From NCBI RefSeq assembly GCF_041146795.1, contig NC_135167.1:2557454-2621453 (forward strand): a stretch of DNA of 64,000 nt. The letters run 5' to 3'. This DNA comes from Maylandia zebra. Lineage: Eukaryota; Chordata; Actinopteri; Cichliformes; Cichlidae. The notes under the pieces are model-generated. The model was not told where the DNA came from, did not search any database, and was given only the letters and a program-made list of their open reading frames with translations. Of this stretch, positions 44,386 to 55,151 are shown one piece after another; position 1 is the stretch's first letter; each line of letters starts with the position of its first letter. Made by a program: the position numbers and the translations under genes.

Positions 44386-44870
44386 TTAATAAGATAAGAT
44401 AACCTTTATTAGTCCCACACGTGGGAAATTTGTTTTGTTACAGCAGAAAGTAATAATAATAATGGATTGCATTTATGTAGCGCTTTTCGGGACCCCTCAA
44501 AGCGCTTTACAATTCCACTATTCATTCACTCTCACACACTAGTGGAAGCTATAGTTGTAGCCACAGCTGCCCTGGGGCAGACTGACAGAGGCGAGGCTGC
44601 CATATCGCGCCATCGGCCCCTCTGGCCATCACCAGTAGGCGGTAGGGAAGTGTGTTGCCCGAGGACACAACGACCGAGGCTGAGCCGGGGCTCGACCCGG
44701 CGACCTTCCGATTACAAGACGAACTCCCAAATCTTGAGCCACGATCGCCCTCCAAAGTGGACAGTGCAAAGTTATATAGCAAAAATTAGAAACACTGGAA
44801 TAGAATAAGAATAAGATACTATATACAATAGATTAAAATAATAAGATAATAAAATACTAAGATAACCGTT
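44386..44870 (-). repeat. L2-type LINE 3' tail, minus strand, interrupted by a SINE
   Basis: aagataagataacctttatt followed by agtcccacacgtgggaaatt is the reverse complement of an L2-type tail with ATCTT-like units at its end. It is split by the SINE at 44462-44752 and resumes with gtggacagtgcaaagttata. Confidence 0.6.
44462..44752 (-). repeat. tRNA-headed SINE, copy 3, minus strand
   Basis: Reverse complement of the SINE family seen at 15137, 39910 and 53742. The head end is at about 44752 (reverse strand ggcgatcgtggctcaagatt) and the tail at about 44462 (agcgcttttcgggacccctc). Confidence 0.9.
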
Positions 44871-45098
44871 GACTGTTCTTCCTTTAACAACAGTCTGTAA
44901 GCATTTGGGAACCAAGGGTTTACATTTCTGTAGTTTTGTTGTAGTTTTTGCCAAAGGATTCTCATTCTTGCTTGTTTTAGGACTTGAGCCACATGTTTTT
45001 AGTGGTTGATGGTCTGGAGAACTTTCAGTTTAGCAGGCAGATTTTTTTTTCCTGCATACCCGTGCAGTTTGTGTCGGCGTAAAGGACGGTGATAGGTT

Positions 45099-45607
45099 TG
45101 TAGCATAAACCTATTTGCTGGAACGTTAAGGACAATTTAATTACACAGCAAAGCAAGACACGAGTAGGCAAAGTTCTTTATGGTTCTCATGCACGGGAGA
45201 GAACTGGACAAACGCCGTTCCTTCGCTTGACCCCAGGTGCTCTCATCCGCTCCCCCGTAACACTGCTCTTTTATTGAGGTTACATGAATATACATAGGTT
45301 CATTAACATATGACGTCTACATACACACAAAGAGTACCTTACCTGTGCGTTGTGTAAGTGTGTGTGTGGTCAGAGTGTGACCCCATAAATGACTTCCCTA
45401 ACCCTGCTGGTTTGGAAGTCCAACAGTTCGTCTAAACAAAAGGCACTTAGCCTAAAACAGATATAGACATGTTTATCCTTCCATAAAACAATAAGAGAAG
45501 GTACGACCTCTCCCATGCTCCCAGGATGTGGGTGTGAATGCCAGAACACTCTGGAATGCACACCAAGCCTTTGCAGACTATTAAGGATCACACATCCTAT
45601 CACTACA
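45099..45607 (-). mobile_element. Solo LTR, retrovirus-like (fossil)
   Basis: The ends are TGTAGCAT at the left and ATCACTACA at the right, i.e. TG...CA with short inverted TGTA/TACA. On the minus strand there is an AATAAA-containing block (ctcaataaaagagcagtgtt) followed by a U5-like stretch, so it is oriented on the minus strand. No clear target duplication and no internal region. The exact class is not settled. Confidence 0.5.
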
Positions 45608-45986
45608 CAATCGATTATGCACCTCTAAGCATATATAGTTAAAAATTTCTAAGCATAAATGACAATAAACAATACAAATCTAACAGACGGTTTCTGTAGT
45701 ACCTCTAAAATTTACAGCCTGTCGATTTGTATGAACAATCATTGAACAACCTACAACCAACTTGTAGGTTGGTTTTTAATATATCTGTTATTAAAAACCA
45801 ACCTACCAACACCCCATATTTTACTAAAGCTGATTCTCCCTTTATCTATCAAAATGAAATTTTAGCTGACATTTTACAGTAACTACAGGGTGTCTATGGA
45901 CTTTAACACCACAATGCACATATGACAACATCCAGACAGGAAGCTGAATGCAGACTGCGATAGAGAAAAAATAATGTGAATTCACT

Positions 45987-46157
45987 TTATGTGTCCTTTA
46001 ACAGCAAGGCTGCTGTTATCTGCCTCTCACAGTCCTCAAAGGGCCTCACTCTGCCAGTCAAGCAGAAAGTGTCAGTTGCACAGTTCGGGTGGAGCTGCTC
46101 TTGGTGCTCCAGTTTCAGTTTGATCTCGGCTTTATGGAGCTTATCAGTCGCAGCTGC
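45987..46157 (-). CDS. Candidate terminal exon of an unrecognised gene
   Basis: On the minus strand an acceptor (ggcgtctttctaaccacag) at 46160-46158 is followed by 56 in-frame codons and TAA at 45989-45987. The translation starts AAATDKLHKAEIKLKLEHQE and continues with a TGRVRPFEDCERQI motif. Its charged, helix-like first half and non-repetitive composition look like real protein. I do not recognise the family. Upstream exons would lie at higher coordinates (beyond 46160) and were not found. It could also be a chance open frame. The opposite strand is open in another frame as well, which weakens the case. Confidence 0.35.
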   Translation of the reverse strand, partial: AAATDKLHKAEIKLKLEHQEQLHPNCATDTFCLTGRVRPFEDCERQITAALLLKDT

Positions 46158-46199
46158 CTGTGGTTAGAAAGACGCCATAAAATGTAAAACACACCCCCC

Positions 46200-48880
46200 G
46201 TTCAGCTATCAGGAGAGAATATCATTCTCGGTTTGAACACTAAAATTATGAAACAAAGCCACTTCTGAAAGCATTTGTGGCTGTATTATTGACAGAACAG
46301 AGTAAATGTTCAACACAGTGATTATAACAGATGTGTGAGGAACCACATGGACAGGTGAGGAACATCCTGTTCACATACACTTGTACCGTAGAGCAGGTCA
46401 AAGTTCATCAGTAAATCAGCAGTGAAACAGCAAATACGCAGAGGGTGTTAAAAATAAAAAAGCAGAGATATGAAAACATTAAAGCAGAAAAAGAGGCAGC
46501 AAGTGAGCTGCTAGCCTGTAGCTCTGTGAAAATAGAGGTTTCAAACAGGTTGATTTGCTTTACAGCAAATCTTTAACAAGACAGTCTGTGATGCCACGTT
46601 CCAGTTTTAGTTACTCACAGTGATCTCTGATGGGTCTAAAATGTGTCAGAGCCTCATTATTAATGTGGACTAATGTTTTTGACATAAATCCCCATGACTG
46701 TCAGCACTCTGCCTAAAATTAATATACACACAGTAGGTTTAGTGCCCATTAAACTATGATCATGCTGAAGCCTCTGTTGGATATTAGAGGAACTGCAGTC
46801 TTTCTGCACATTTCTGAATAATTACCGATTTTTGTTAGCATTAATAATCACACATTTTTAGATTTAAGCAAAGACTGCAACATTTTGAATATGTGCACAT
46901 GCAGTCTTTGTGCTTAGCTAAGCTAAGCAGGTCTCAGTTCCTGTGGGGGAATCCGGAGTCCTGTGCAGTGTTTGTGCAGTGTGTCTTTAAGCAGCTCTCA
47001 CAGCAGAGTGTTTGTTCAGTCTGTCAATGAGTAAACGTGCAGCAGGAACAAACCCTCATAGCACCACTGAACCTGAACACACAGCTGTCTGCACACAGGT
47101 ACGTCCACACTGCTTCTTAAACTTTAGCGCTCATACATTAAGAAAGTAAACTGAACTGTTGGAACACTCAGAGCTGCACTCGTACTCTGGAGCTGCCTGC
47201 AGTTATTCAACTGACATGAATGTAGATGAGAAAGTTGATGTGTTTTAATTCACAGACATACAGTCATAATGTCAGTTGTAAAGGAAATTAATGTGCAAAC
47301 ACTAATTATCCTAATATTAATGTGTCAAGAGATATCATAAAGTAACTATTTTACCAAGTTTCACATCTGAGGTTCTGTTATCTGTTACTTTTCTGAGCTG
47401 TCTTATGTGATAGCAGCAGCATCAGTGTGTTCTTGATTTTCACGTTTGACGTGAAAAATATTCTCATAGTAGCACTTTTAAGACCAGGAAACAGGTTAAA
47501 AGACAGACTGGCATCGTTTGGTATTCACACCAGAAAACCAGAGACAGATGATGAGGCAGCGGGCCCCCAGCTGCAGACCCCACCCTGTTCTATGAGTTAC
47601 AGGCTGAAACAAAGGGCTGTAATTTGGGGTAATTTGAGGCCAACTGTTGTGACTTCATTGTCTTTTATCAATACAATGTTGCTGTTTTGCACTTTGTCAG
47701 AACTATTTAGGGTCTCTTTATGGACTCTTAATGTCTCTTTTACTTGTTTTACGCCTCTTCGTGGCTTTTTTTTCTTTTTTGACTTGTTTGGCATTTTTCT
47801 GGGACCTCACCGTGCTCGTGCATACAAAGATGGAGCGGGTGGAGCGACAGCACCACCTCCTCGTACAGAACAGAGGAGGCTTCGCTGGAAGGCAAAGGGG
47901 CTTGCAAATGTGCAGAAACTGTGGCCCGGCAGGATAAAGCAGCTTAAATTGCTCACCCATCAGGATGTGGACAAGGGTGTTGCCTGAGCCATCAGGTGAT
48001 GTGGGCTGACCTTGAGATCAGGTGACCTGCTGGGACTGCGGCTCGCTTTTGTGGACGCTATAGGCTCGCTTTCTTTGCAAAAACAAAAAGAAAATAAACA
48101 GAAAGGCAGTCGTCTCCTTCATACGTGGAACTCCGTCTCCAAACACCTGAGAAAAGAGAAGAAATCTTAAAAAGAGCAGCCCCGCCCAAACCTTTCACCG
48201 CAGCTCTGATCATCATCGCACATGGTGATGATGTTTCCTGTTTTCATTCATTTATTCTAATCTCTTCATGGTTCGCCTGCTCTGTGGCCTTACTTCACTT
48301 TAAGTTCAGTCTCAAGTTCGATGGACTACGATGTGTCTGCGTACTTGAGTCGCAGCTCTGGAGACAGGCATTGGAGACAACAGGAAGTTCCCCCTGCGCA
48401 GAATAAAAAACAGCCCCAGCTGTTGAAACATTTAACTGATGTTTTGTCACTGCAACATTTAACAGAAGAGATGTGGCGTGATAATCAGTGAGGTGGATAC
48501 GTGTTAGCTTGGCTGTTTGCGCCTCGTTTCCTTTATTACAGTGAAATAACTGCGCTAAATGCAGTTTTTTCTAATCTGAACATGGCGTTCTCGCACCGCG
48601 ACCCACCTCCGGCATCTGCTTCACTGTTTGTGTAACAGGAGTTGGTCAGGATGATTCAATCGCCGCTGAGCTGAAAGAACGAGTACACACCCGACGACGG
48701 ACCGGCCTTAAAGCACACACAGGGTCACGTTTGATCCACGAGTGTGTTGCTTTGTGCGTTCATGACTCAGGGCTTTAGCACACAATGATATCAGTAAATT
48801 TGAGCTCATATTTGCTCAGTTATGTTTGAAGAGCGCATTTATGTTTCAGAATAGGTCAGAATAAAGTTTCTGACCTTTGA
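46200..48880. other. Intergenic, no gene supported
   Basis: A 186-codon frame on + at 47427-47987 (MFLIFTFDVKNILIVALLRP...) has no recognisable domain and no supporting splice or promoter signals. The rest shows no feature that I can name. The 5' untranslated exons of the adaptor gene at 49050 may lie in this stretch. Confidence 0.4.
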
Positions 48881-49049
48881 CCTCTGCTGATTGTTAGACC
48901 TGTTAATGATCAGAGAAACTGAGGATAATTTACATCTGATGCTAATTAAAGTTCTTTACAAAACACTAAAATGCAAAGTGAGTTTCTTGGAGGTCATAAA
49001 GTCTCCAGGTCGTCCTCACTCATCTGCGTTTTCTCTCCTCTCAGGGATC

Positions 49050-52000
49050 ATGGCAACCGGACCAGACGCCATCGAGCTGTGGCTCCTGCCATCAGGAGTG
49101 GTTAGCTTCTTCATCCTCCTCCTCATCCTCTCCATCTTCCTCACGGGTCTCTGCAGCGACTGCGGCAGGTCAGCAGTCTTTCTACATCACAGAATGATGA
49201 AATGAATGAAAATGAAAAGTTTAACGTGATTATCAGAGTCAATCTTAAACAATCCAGTAACATCCGAAATGATCAGTGAATCATTAAAACCTGATCTGAC
49301 GCTGTTGTTTGTTGTTTTTCAGACATTCGTTTGAGCTTCAGGATCTGGAGGTGAACAGAACCCCGTCAACGCTCATCAGCGTGGTAAGAGACGAGTTTAA
49401 CGACCTAAAACCTCTGATGGGACGGGGCGTGGCTTAACTTGTAGTCTAAGGAGCTTGAGAAAGGAAAGCTTCTGGACTTCTTTAAGTTGCTTGAAGACGT
49501 TTCACATCTCATCCAAGAAGCTTCTTCAGTTCTAGGGTCAAATGGTGGAGAGTCCCAGGCTACGTCCACACTGGCCCGGATAGATTTGAAAACGGCGTTT
49601 TTGTCTGAAAACGCTCCGCGTCCACACTAGCGTTTTCAGTCATTTTCACAGAGTTGTGCGTCCACATTGAAACAGCCGAAAACACTTACGTTCTAGTCCT
49701 GTGCATGTGTGAAACGCAAGAAGATTCGACCTGCCTCATTTCTGTCTGCTGCTTATTTACTTTCCGGCTCTTTGAAACGTTGCGGCAAAATGTCGAGGAA
49801 AAGCAGCGAGTTTTTAAAATGGACTAACAATGAGGTGGAGTTGTTGCTGCGAGTAACACAAAAGTACAAAGTTGCAAAAGCGAGAGAGAATTACAGAATT
49901 TGAAGAAAAGCTCTCTGGAGGATGTGCAGACTGATATTAATCTTTAATAGGGCCGTCAAACAAAACAACTGCTGCATAATGCCCTCCGCTATCTTAGTAT
50001 AATTGGTCACATGACTGCATCATATGACTAACATGCGTCATCGTTTTAGAAAGTCTCTGTTTTCGCCGTCCACACTGCCACGCCCAAGCACCATTTTGAA
50101 ATGTATGTGTTTTTGAGAGCGTTTTGAAAACGCTGTATTTGCCGAAACAGAGAGAAAACGATGCATTTTTAAACTAATATGCATTAGTGTGGACGTAGCC
50201 CCAGATTTAAGCCCTGTGGGAGTGTCCACCCCAGGAGGGACAATGGACCCCCTAATGGTCCTCTACCTAATCACACGAGCCATTGTGAAACCTGGCCCCA
50301 CCCTATCATGTGATTTCCTGAGGTCAGATGGCCCAGGATGTGAGTGGGCGTTAAGGCGTCTGGGAAGCATCTCAAAACTGGATTATAGATGGCAGAGAGT
50401 TGGTGTCGTAAGCCCCGCCCTCTTTTCAAAGATGGCCATTCACAGTGGACATAGATGCTTCTTTCACTCCTCTTTCAAACCATCTGTCCTCTCTGTCCAA
50501 AATGTGAACATTGGCATCCTCGAACGGTTGACCTTTGACCTTTGGATGCAGATGGACAGCCGAGTCTTGTCCCGTGGAGGTGGCTCTTCTAGGTAGGGGA
50601 TCATTAGGGGGTCTTTTGTCCCTCTTGGGGGGGGACACTCCCACAGGGTTTAAATCTGGGACTCTCCAATATTTGACCTTAGAACTGAAGAAGCTTCTCG
50701 GATGAGAGGTGAAACGTCTTCAAGCAACTTAAAGAAGTCCAGACGCTTTTCTTTGCAAGCTCCTTGGACTACGATGACCTGGATGACTGAGAACCTTCAC
50801 AGACATAGTTAACCTGTCGTGTTGATTGACAGGTGAAGCTGGAGGAAGTGAGAGAAAACCCAACGATCAACGAGATCCAGAACGACGAGAAACGTGAGCA
50901 GACTTTTCAGCTATACTAAATGAAGTTTTAATGAAGTAGTTTCATCACATTTTCAGGTTCGTGCGACGGAGTTTACTTCAGTTTTATATAAGCAGCACCA
51001 AACTGCATGTGGAATGAAGTCAGGGTGGAGGAAGAGCTCACAACACCTCCAGAAAATAAAAGTCTTTGCAGAAAAATGTCTTTTACGTGTGAGTGCACAG
51101 AGGTAGACGAGTAATGGCTCTGAACCTGAAGATCGGAGGTGAAATGAATACCTCCTGTGCTGGAAACGATGACCACCAAGGAAAATAAGTCAGAATTTAC
51201 TGCGCTAACAGCTACTGACCGTCAGCGAGAGCCGATTCATGTCAGTTAACAGTTAACCCTGTTAGGGACCCTCCCTGGAGGAGCCACCTGGGGGCGCCAC
51301 AGACTGAGCAAGGTCCCACCAGGCAGACAGCAGACTTTAACTAAAGACATTTAAATTATACGATTCATGAGGTCAAATGAATGATGAGGCTGGGAAGACT
51401 GTTTTATAGTTTCAGAAAAAAAATATGAATGACTTCCTGTGTGCATTCCCACCTTTAACATAACTTTATTCTTCCAAAGGAAAAATAAAGAATCACAAAA
51501 AAGAAGCTTTCGACCTCGAGCTGAAGGATCTTTTAAAATTATTCTGCATTTAAAGGAGAGGCACGTTTCATCTGTAGTCTCATTTTTCGTGCGCAGAAGC
51601 AGGAAGGACGAGATGCTCCGTGATTATCAGCGGAGCTGATTTAACGTGAGGTCTGCAGAAATCATTTCATCAGTGTCCAAATGTAGGAGGAAACAGGAAG
51701 TATGACGTTGCACTGATCCCCTGGTGGCGTGGCAAATTTCAACCTGTCGCCATGAAGCACCAAGCTGCTGTAGATCAAATTGTCCAATCAGGGTTGAGCA
51801 GCAGCCAGCTGCAGACCCTAATTCGCTGGAGGTTTAATCCTGTTAAAAGGGAGTTTTTCCTTCCCACCGTCACCAAGTGCTTGCTTAAAGGGGCTCATCT
51901 GGTAGTTGTAATATTGTTGGGTCTTTACATTGCAATATAAAACACTTTGAGGCAAGTGTTGTTGGGGCTAAATAAATAACAGCGACTTGAATTTAATCAA

Positions 52001-52853
52001 TGTGCTTTTTAAAATAAATAAATAAAAAGATGATGTCCTCACCTCTCGCTGTCTCTCCGGCTCCCGATGTCCTGACTCTAAAGTCCCGACAGCTCCATCG
52101 TACCTGAAACTAAAGAATAAAACAGATGACATGAGTAAATATAAGTAAATAAGAAATATTCCACATGTGCACAAATGAGGCTCATTAACAGGTTCAGTAA
52201 GAATATTTAATGGAGTTTTCGTGTAGAACAAGATGCTTTTAGTTTGCTCTCATGCTCGATTTTCTGGCTTCAGGCTGAATCGCTTTCATGAACTCGTGAT
52301 ATTATTTTTTAATGAGAACACTTAAAAATTAAGAAACTCGGTGAAGAAACTCAGATTGCTGAATGTCCCATGATGCCTGTGTTTGTGTGTTCAGAGTCAC
52401 GTCCTGAAGAGGAAGTCTCAGTGCAGTTCACTCCCTGGAGGAGCCACCTGGGGGCGCCACAGAGCCAAGGTTTTATTCTCTGAAGGGAGAGAACGAAGAA
52501 ACCACAGAAACTACTTTTATTGATCATCGTGATCTGATCATTAGTTCCTAACTGTCGTCTGTCTGTTCACAGATCAAAACGCTGAGCACATCTACCACGC
52601 CATCGGAGGACACGGCACCAACCCGGACATATCATCACCAGCAATGCCGGCCAATCACAAGCCAGCCAGAGCACATGACGCCGCTCTGGAGGATTTTAGC
52701 AACTACGACGGGGATTCGGTTTATGCTCAAGTCAGCAAGAAGCTGAGCTCCAGTGCTTCACCTCCACCTGTCCATACACCTGCGGAGATACCGGTACAGG
52801 AGGAGGAGCCTTCACCTCCGCTGCCCGAGAGGACGGCAGAGATGGAGGGATGA
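49050..52853 (+). CDS. Small palmitoylated transmembrane adaptor (LIME1/PAG1/LAT-like)
   Basis: Probably a lipid-raft scaffold that recruits SH2 and SH3 proteins after Src-family phosphorylation in immune cells. Exons: 49050-49168, 49323-49383, 50833-50893, 52573-52853 (stop), giving 173 aa; all junctions are GT-AG and in phase (2, 0, 1). Residues 1-9 are a very short extracellular end; 10-33 form one membrane helix; C35-x2-C38 directly behind it is a palmitoylation motif like those of LAT, PAG and LIME. Cytoplasmic tyrosines: Y88 (IYHAI), Y125 (NYDGD), Y131 (SVYAQV, ITIM/SH2-like, close to the YARV/YSRV of LIME1). The tail has PPLPER, a PxxPxR SH3 ligand. It carries a Penelope-like element in intron 2. 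I cannot name the orthologue. It is clearly of the transmembrane-adaptor type but has no globular domain to prove ancestry. Confidence 0.75.
49443..50812 (-). mobile_element. Penelope-like retroelement remnant with inverted terminal repeats
   Basis: The outer inverted repeats are 49443-49557 (gtctaaggagcttgagaaag onward) and about 50640-50812 (ending aaccttcacagacat). On the minus strand at 50440-50640 there is a frame with VKGQPFEDANVHILDREDRW followed by FERGVKEA, the C-terminal side of the GIY-YIG endonuclease of Penelope-like elements (Poseidon group). The reverse transcriptase is absent. A PIF-like miniature element sits inside at 49558-50200. It lies in intron 2 of the adaptor gene. Confidence 0.8.
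49558..50200. mobile_element. PIF/Harbinger-like miniature element with a SANT/Myb-type remnant
   Basis: The ends are ggctacgtccacac at the left and gtgtggacgtagcc at the right, inverted. The 3-bp direct repeat CCA flanks it (49555-49557 and 50201-50203). Inside, a short frame (about 49790-49905) reads MSRKSSEFLKWTNNEVELLL, similar to the SANT/Myb-like second protein carried by PIF/Harbinger elements. It is inserted in the Penelope-like terminal repeat, so it is younger. Confidence 0.8.
51271..51303 (+). promoter_or_regulatory. CTCF-like site, 33-bp repeat copy 1
   Basis: Contains CCACCTGGGGGCGCCAC, close to the vertebrate CTCF core (CCACNAGGGGGCGC). The 33-base sequence around it is identical at 52431-52463 and in the same orientation. 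Both lie in intron 3 of the adaptor gene. Confidence 0.55.
51835..51985 (+). repeat. LINE 3' tail fragment
   Basis: taatcctgttaaaagggagt followed by ttttccttcccaccgtcacc and a terminal ttgaggcaagtgttgttggg-type phrase match the teleost LINE 3' UTR. Confidence 0.65.
52431..52463 (+). promoter_or_regulatory. CTCF-like site, 33-bp repeat copy 2
   Basis: Identical over 33 bases to 51271-51303, about 110 bases upstream of the last coding exon of the adaptor gene. Confidence 0.55.
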
Positions 52854-53234
52854 TGGATGAAGGACGAGAGACGGTGTGAAGAGACAGAGAACGAAGGACG
52901 CCAGGTCCTCCCGCACGCATCATTAACGCCAAAACCTGAAAACTACATCTGCCAATCAGAGTGCTGGAACCCTAACACTCATGACATCACAGCGTCAACA
53001 TCTCAGCTTCAGCGTCTTGATGTGAGGTTGAATTTCTAATGAAAAGGAGACACGTGTCACACGTGGAGTGACATCAGCGACTCGCTGAATCTGAACACAA
53101 GTTCAGAGAAAAAAACACGGAGCACGATTCAGGAACAGCAAAGACGGAGGGAAGTTTCTCTTCCATGGAGGGAAAAATATTTTTCATCTTTATTGTGGTT
53201 CAGCAGAGTTTTCAAGCATTTTTATTTTTTATTT

Positions 53235-53275
53235 TTTCAGAATCAGAAATACTTTATTAATCCCGAAGGAAATGT
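53235..53275 (-). repeat. L2-type LINE tail fragment, minus strand
   Basis: tcagaatcagaaatacttta followed by ttaatcccgaaggaaatgtc is the reversed terminal piece of an L2-type LINE. Confidence 0.5.
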
Positions 53276-53741
53276 CCTGATTTTTATGTCCCAATGAGCC
53301 TTAAAATTAAAGACAATTTAGATAACTGGCCAAAAAAGTGCCAGAGGCTGTTTCAGAGTAGATGCTAAGTGGCGAGAGTTGTTTCTAGAAGGACTTTGGG
53401 GCAGATTCCACTACAAATATATATTTATGTATTTAATTCAAATTCAAATTCAAATTTTTATTTGTTACGTACACAGTCATACAATTTATAATATACAAAC
53501 AGTGTGACGGCCTGCAAGAAAACTGCAAAGAAAGCAAAAACACGTCTACATGAAAGGAAAGATGATGAAGGACGGAAACCTTAAATAAAGTTATAGAAAA
53601 CAATTTTTGAAAGTCTTATGAATGAATTGTTGTTGAGTTGTTTTCAAAGTAGATCCATAAGGTGAAACCTTTACCTACATTAAGGTAGCGCCATTACCAT
53701 TTTGCCCTTTTTGAGACAGAATTGATCATTTCTATGATCGT

Positions 53742-53897
53742 GGGGCGATCGTGGCTCAAGAGTTGGGAGTTCGCCTTGTAATCGGAAGGTTGCCGGTTCG
53801 AGCCCCGGCTTGGACAGTCTCGGTCGTTGTGTCCTTGGGCAAGACACTTCACCCGTTGCCTACTGGTGGTGGTCAGAGGGCCTGGTGGCGCCAGTGT
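53742..53897 (+). repeat. tRNA-headed SINE, copy 4, 3'-truncated
   Basis: The head gcgatcgtggctcaagagtt and B box ggttcgagccccg are nearly identical to copy 2. Sequence leaves the family after gcctggtggcgccagtgtc at about 53897. Confidence 0.88.
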
Positions 53898-53899
53898 CA

Positions 53900-55090
53900 T
53901 TACAAATGCCCCAACAGCACAAACATGGTCCAGAGGTCCAGTTTAGGGTCAGGTGAAGCCTGGCTAGCAGCTACGGCCACCTGTGTCACCATCCACCTAT
54001 CAGTCAAAGAGGCCACGCCCCTAATAATGCAAACTAAGCATTAATAAACTTTAAACAGCTGTGATGAGGCAAACCTGTAATTTGTGGCTGTGGCCGTCCA
54101 AGTCCACTGACAGGAAGTGTTCTCAGAGAGAGCCCGTCCTCCTCCAACCAGGCCAAACCTTCATGGGGTCTTTGTTTGCGCCACCACTCCCACTGAGTAG
54201 CGTTTGAGTGATCTTGCTGGAGTGTAACAGCTCTCAATTGTCTCAGTGAGGGAATAAACTGCAGCATGGCGGTGGGTCACATGACTTGCTGTTTGAGACA
54301 CAGGAAAGGAACCAGAGTAGATCAGTTTACACGTCACATTTTGCTGCTTCCGTTTATTAAATCTTCCCTCAAAGCCGACATGTTTATGTCGGATTTCACT
54401 GCCTCGTGTCCAACATCGTGACATCGGTGTGAAACACTGAAGCTGAGCTTCTCTCACCATGTGCTGTTTGTATATTCCTGTAATCAAACCGTGGCCCCAT
54501 CCTCGTGGTGACAGGAGGTGATTTCTTCTGAGCTTTATCATCTGACTGTAAGTGAAGTTACAGCATTTAGAAAGTCACGCAGAGTCACAGCGAAACCAGG
54601 AGAGGATGCTGTGGCGTCCAAATGACAGCTGAGGCTTTGTTTGGACATGTCTTCGCTTCTGAGACGCTTCTGCTCTGTGATGACGATCTGTCCGGTCCTC
54701 GTAAAGACACAATCAGGTCTGAGACTTCACACAAACACAAAGCTTCTGTGGAAGAACAGGGAACTTTATCAGGAAGTTTTAAATGAAAGAGGAAGTGAGG
54801 ACAGTTTTGTAAGGAGGGAGGGAATTTCTGAAGCTTTGGGACATTTTTGTAAGGTGGAGATGCCCTGCAGAGCTTTTGTAGGACTTGTCTGACAGAGTTG
54901 CACAGATGTCCCACAATTATCACAGATGACACATCACCCTCAGCTTAAGCTGACGACTCCATGGCAAAGCCTGTAGCTGTGTGATGTGAGACGGCTGCGC
55001 CTCAGTCAGGGACAGAACTTTAAAGGTTTGAGGTCCAGATCCAGGTTCAGGGATCTGTGAGAGTGCCGAATCAGTGACAGACAAACAGGG
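53900..55090. other. Intergenic, nothing supported
   Basis: No gene signals. The phrase ggccacgcccctaataatgc near 54011 is shared with the window start near 402. Confidence 0.4.
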
Positions 55091-55093
55091 TAA

Positions 55094-55096
<3 letters not shown>

Positions 55097-55148
<52 letters not shown>
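55097..55148. repeat. (TG)n microsatellite
   Basis: About 26 uninterrupted dinucleotide units. Confidence 0.98.

Positions 55149-55151
<3 letters not shown>

Noticed and set aside
47427-47987. 186-codon open frame
   Set aside because: No recognisable domain, no splice or promoter support, overlapping open frames on the other strand.
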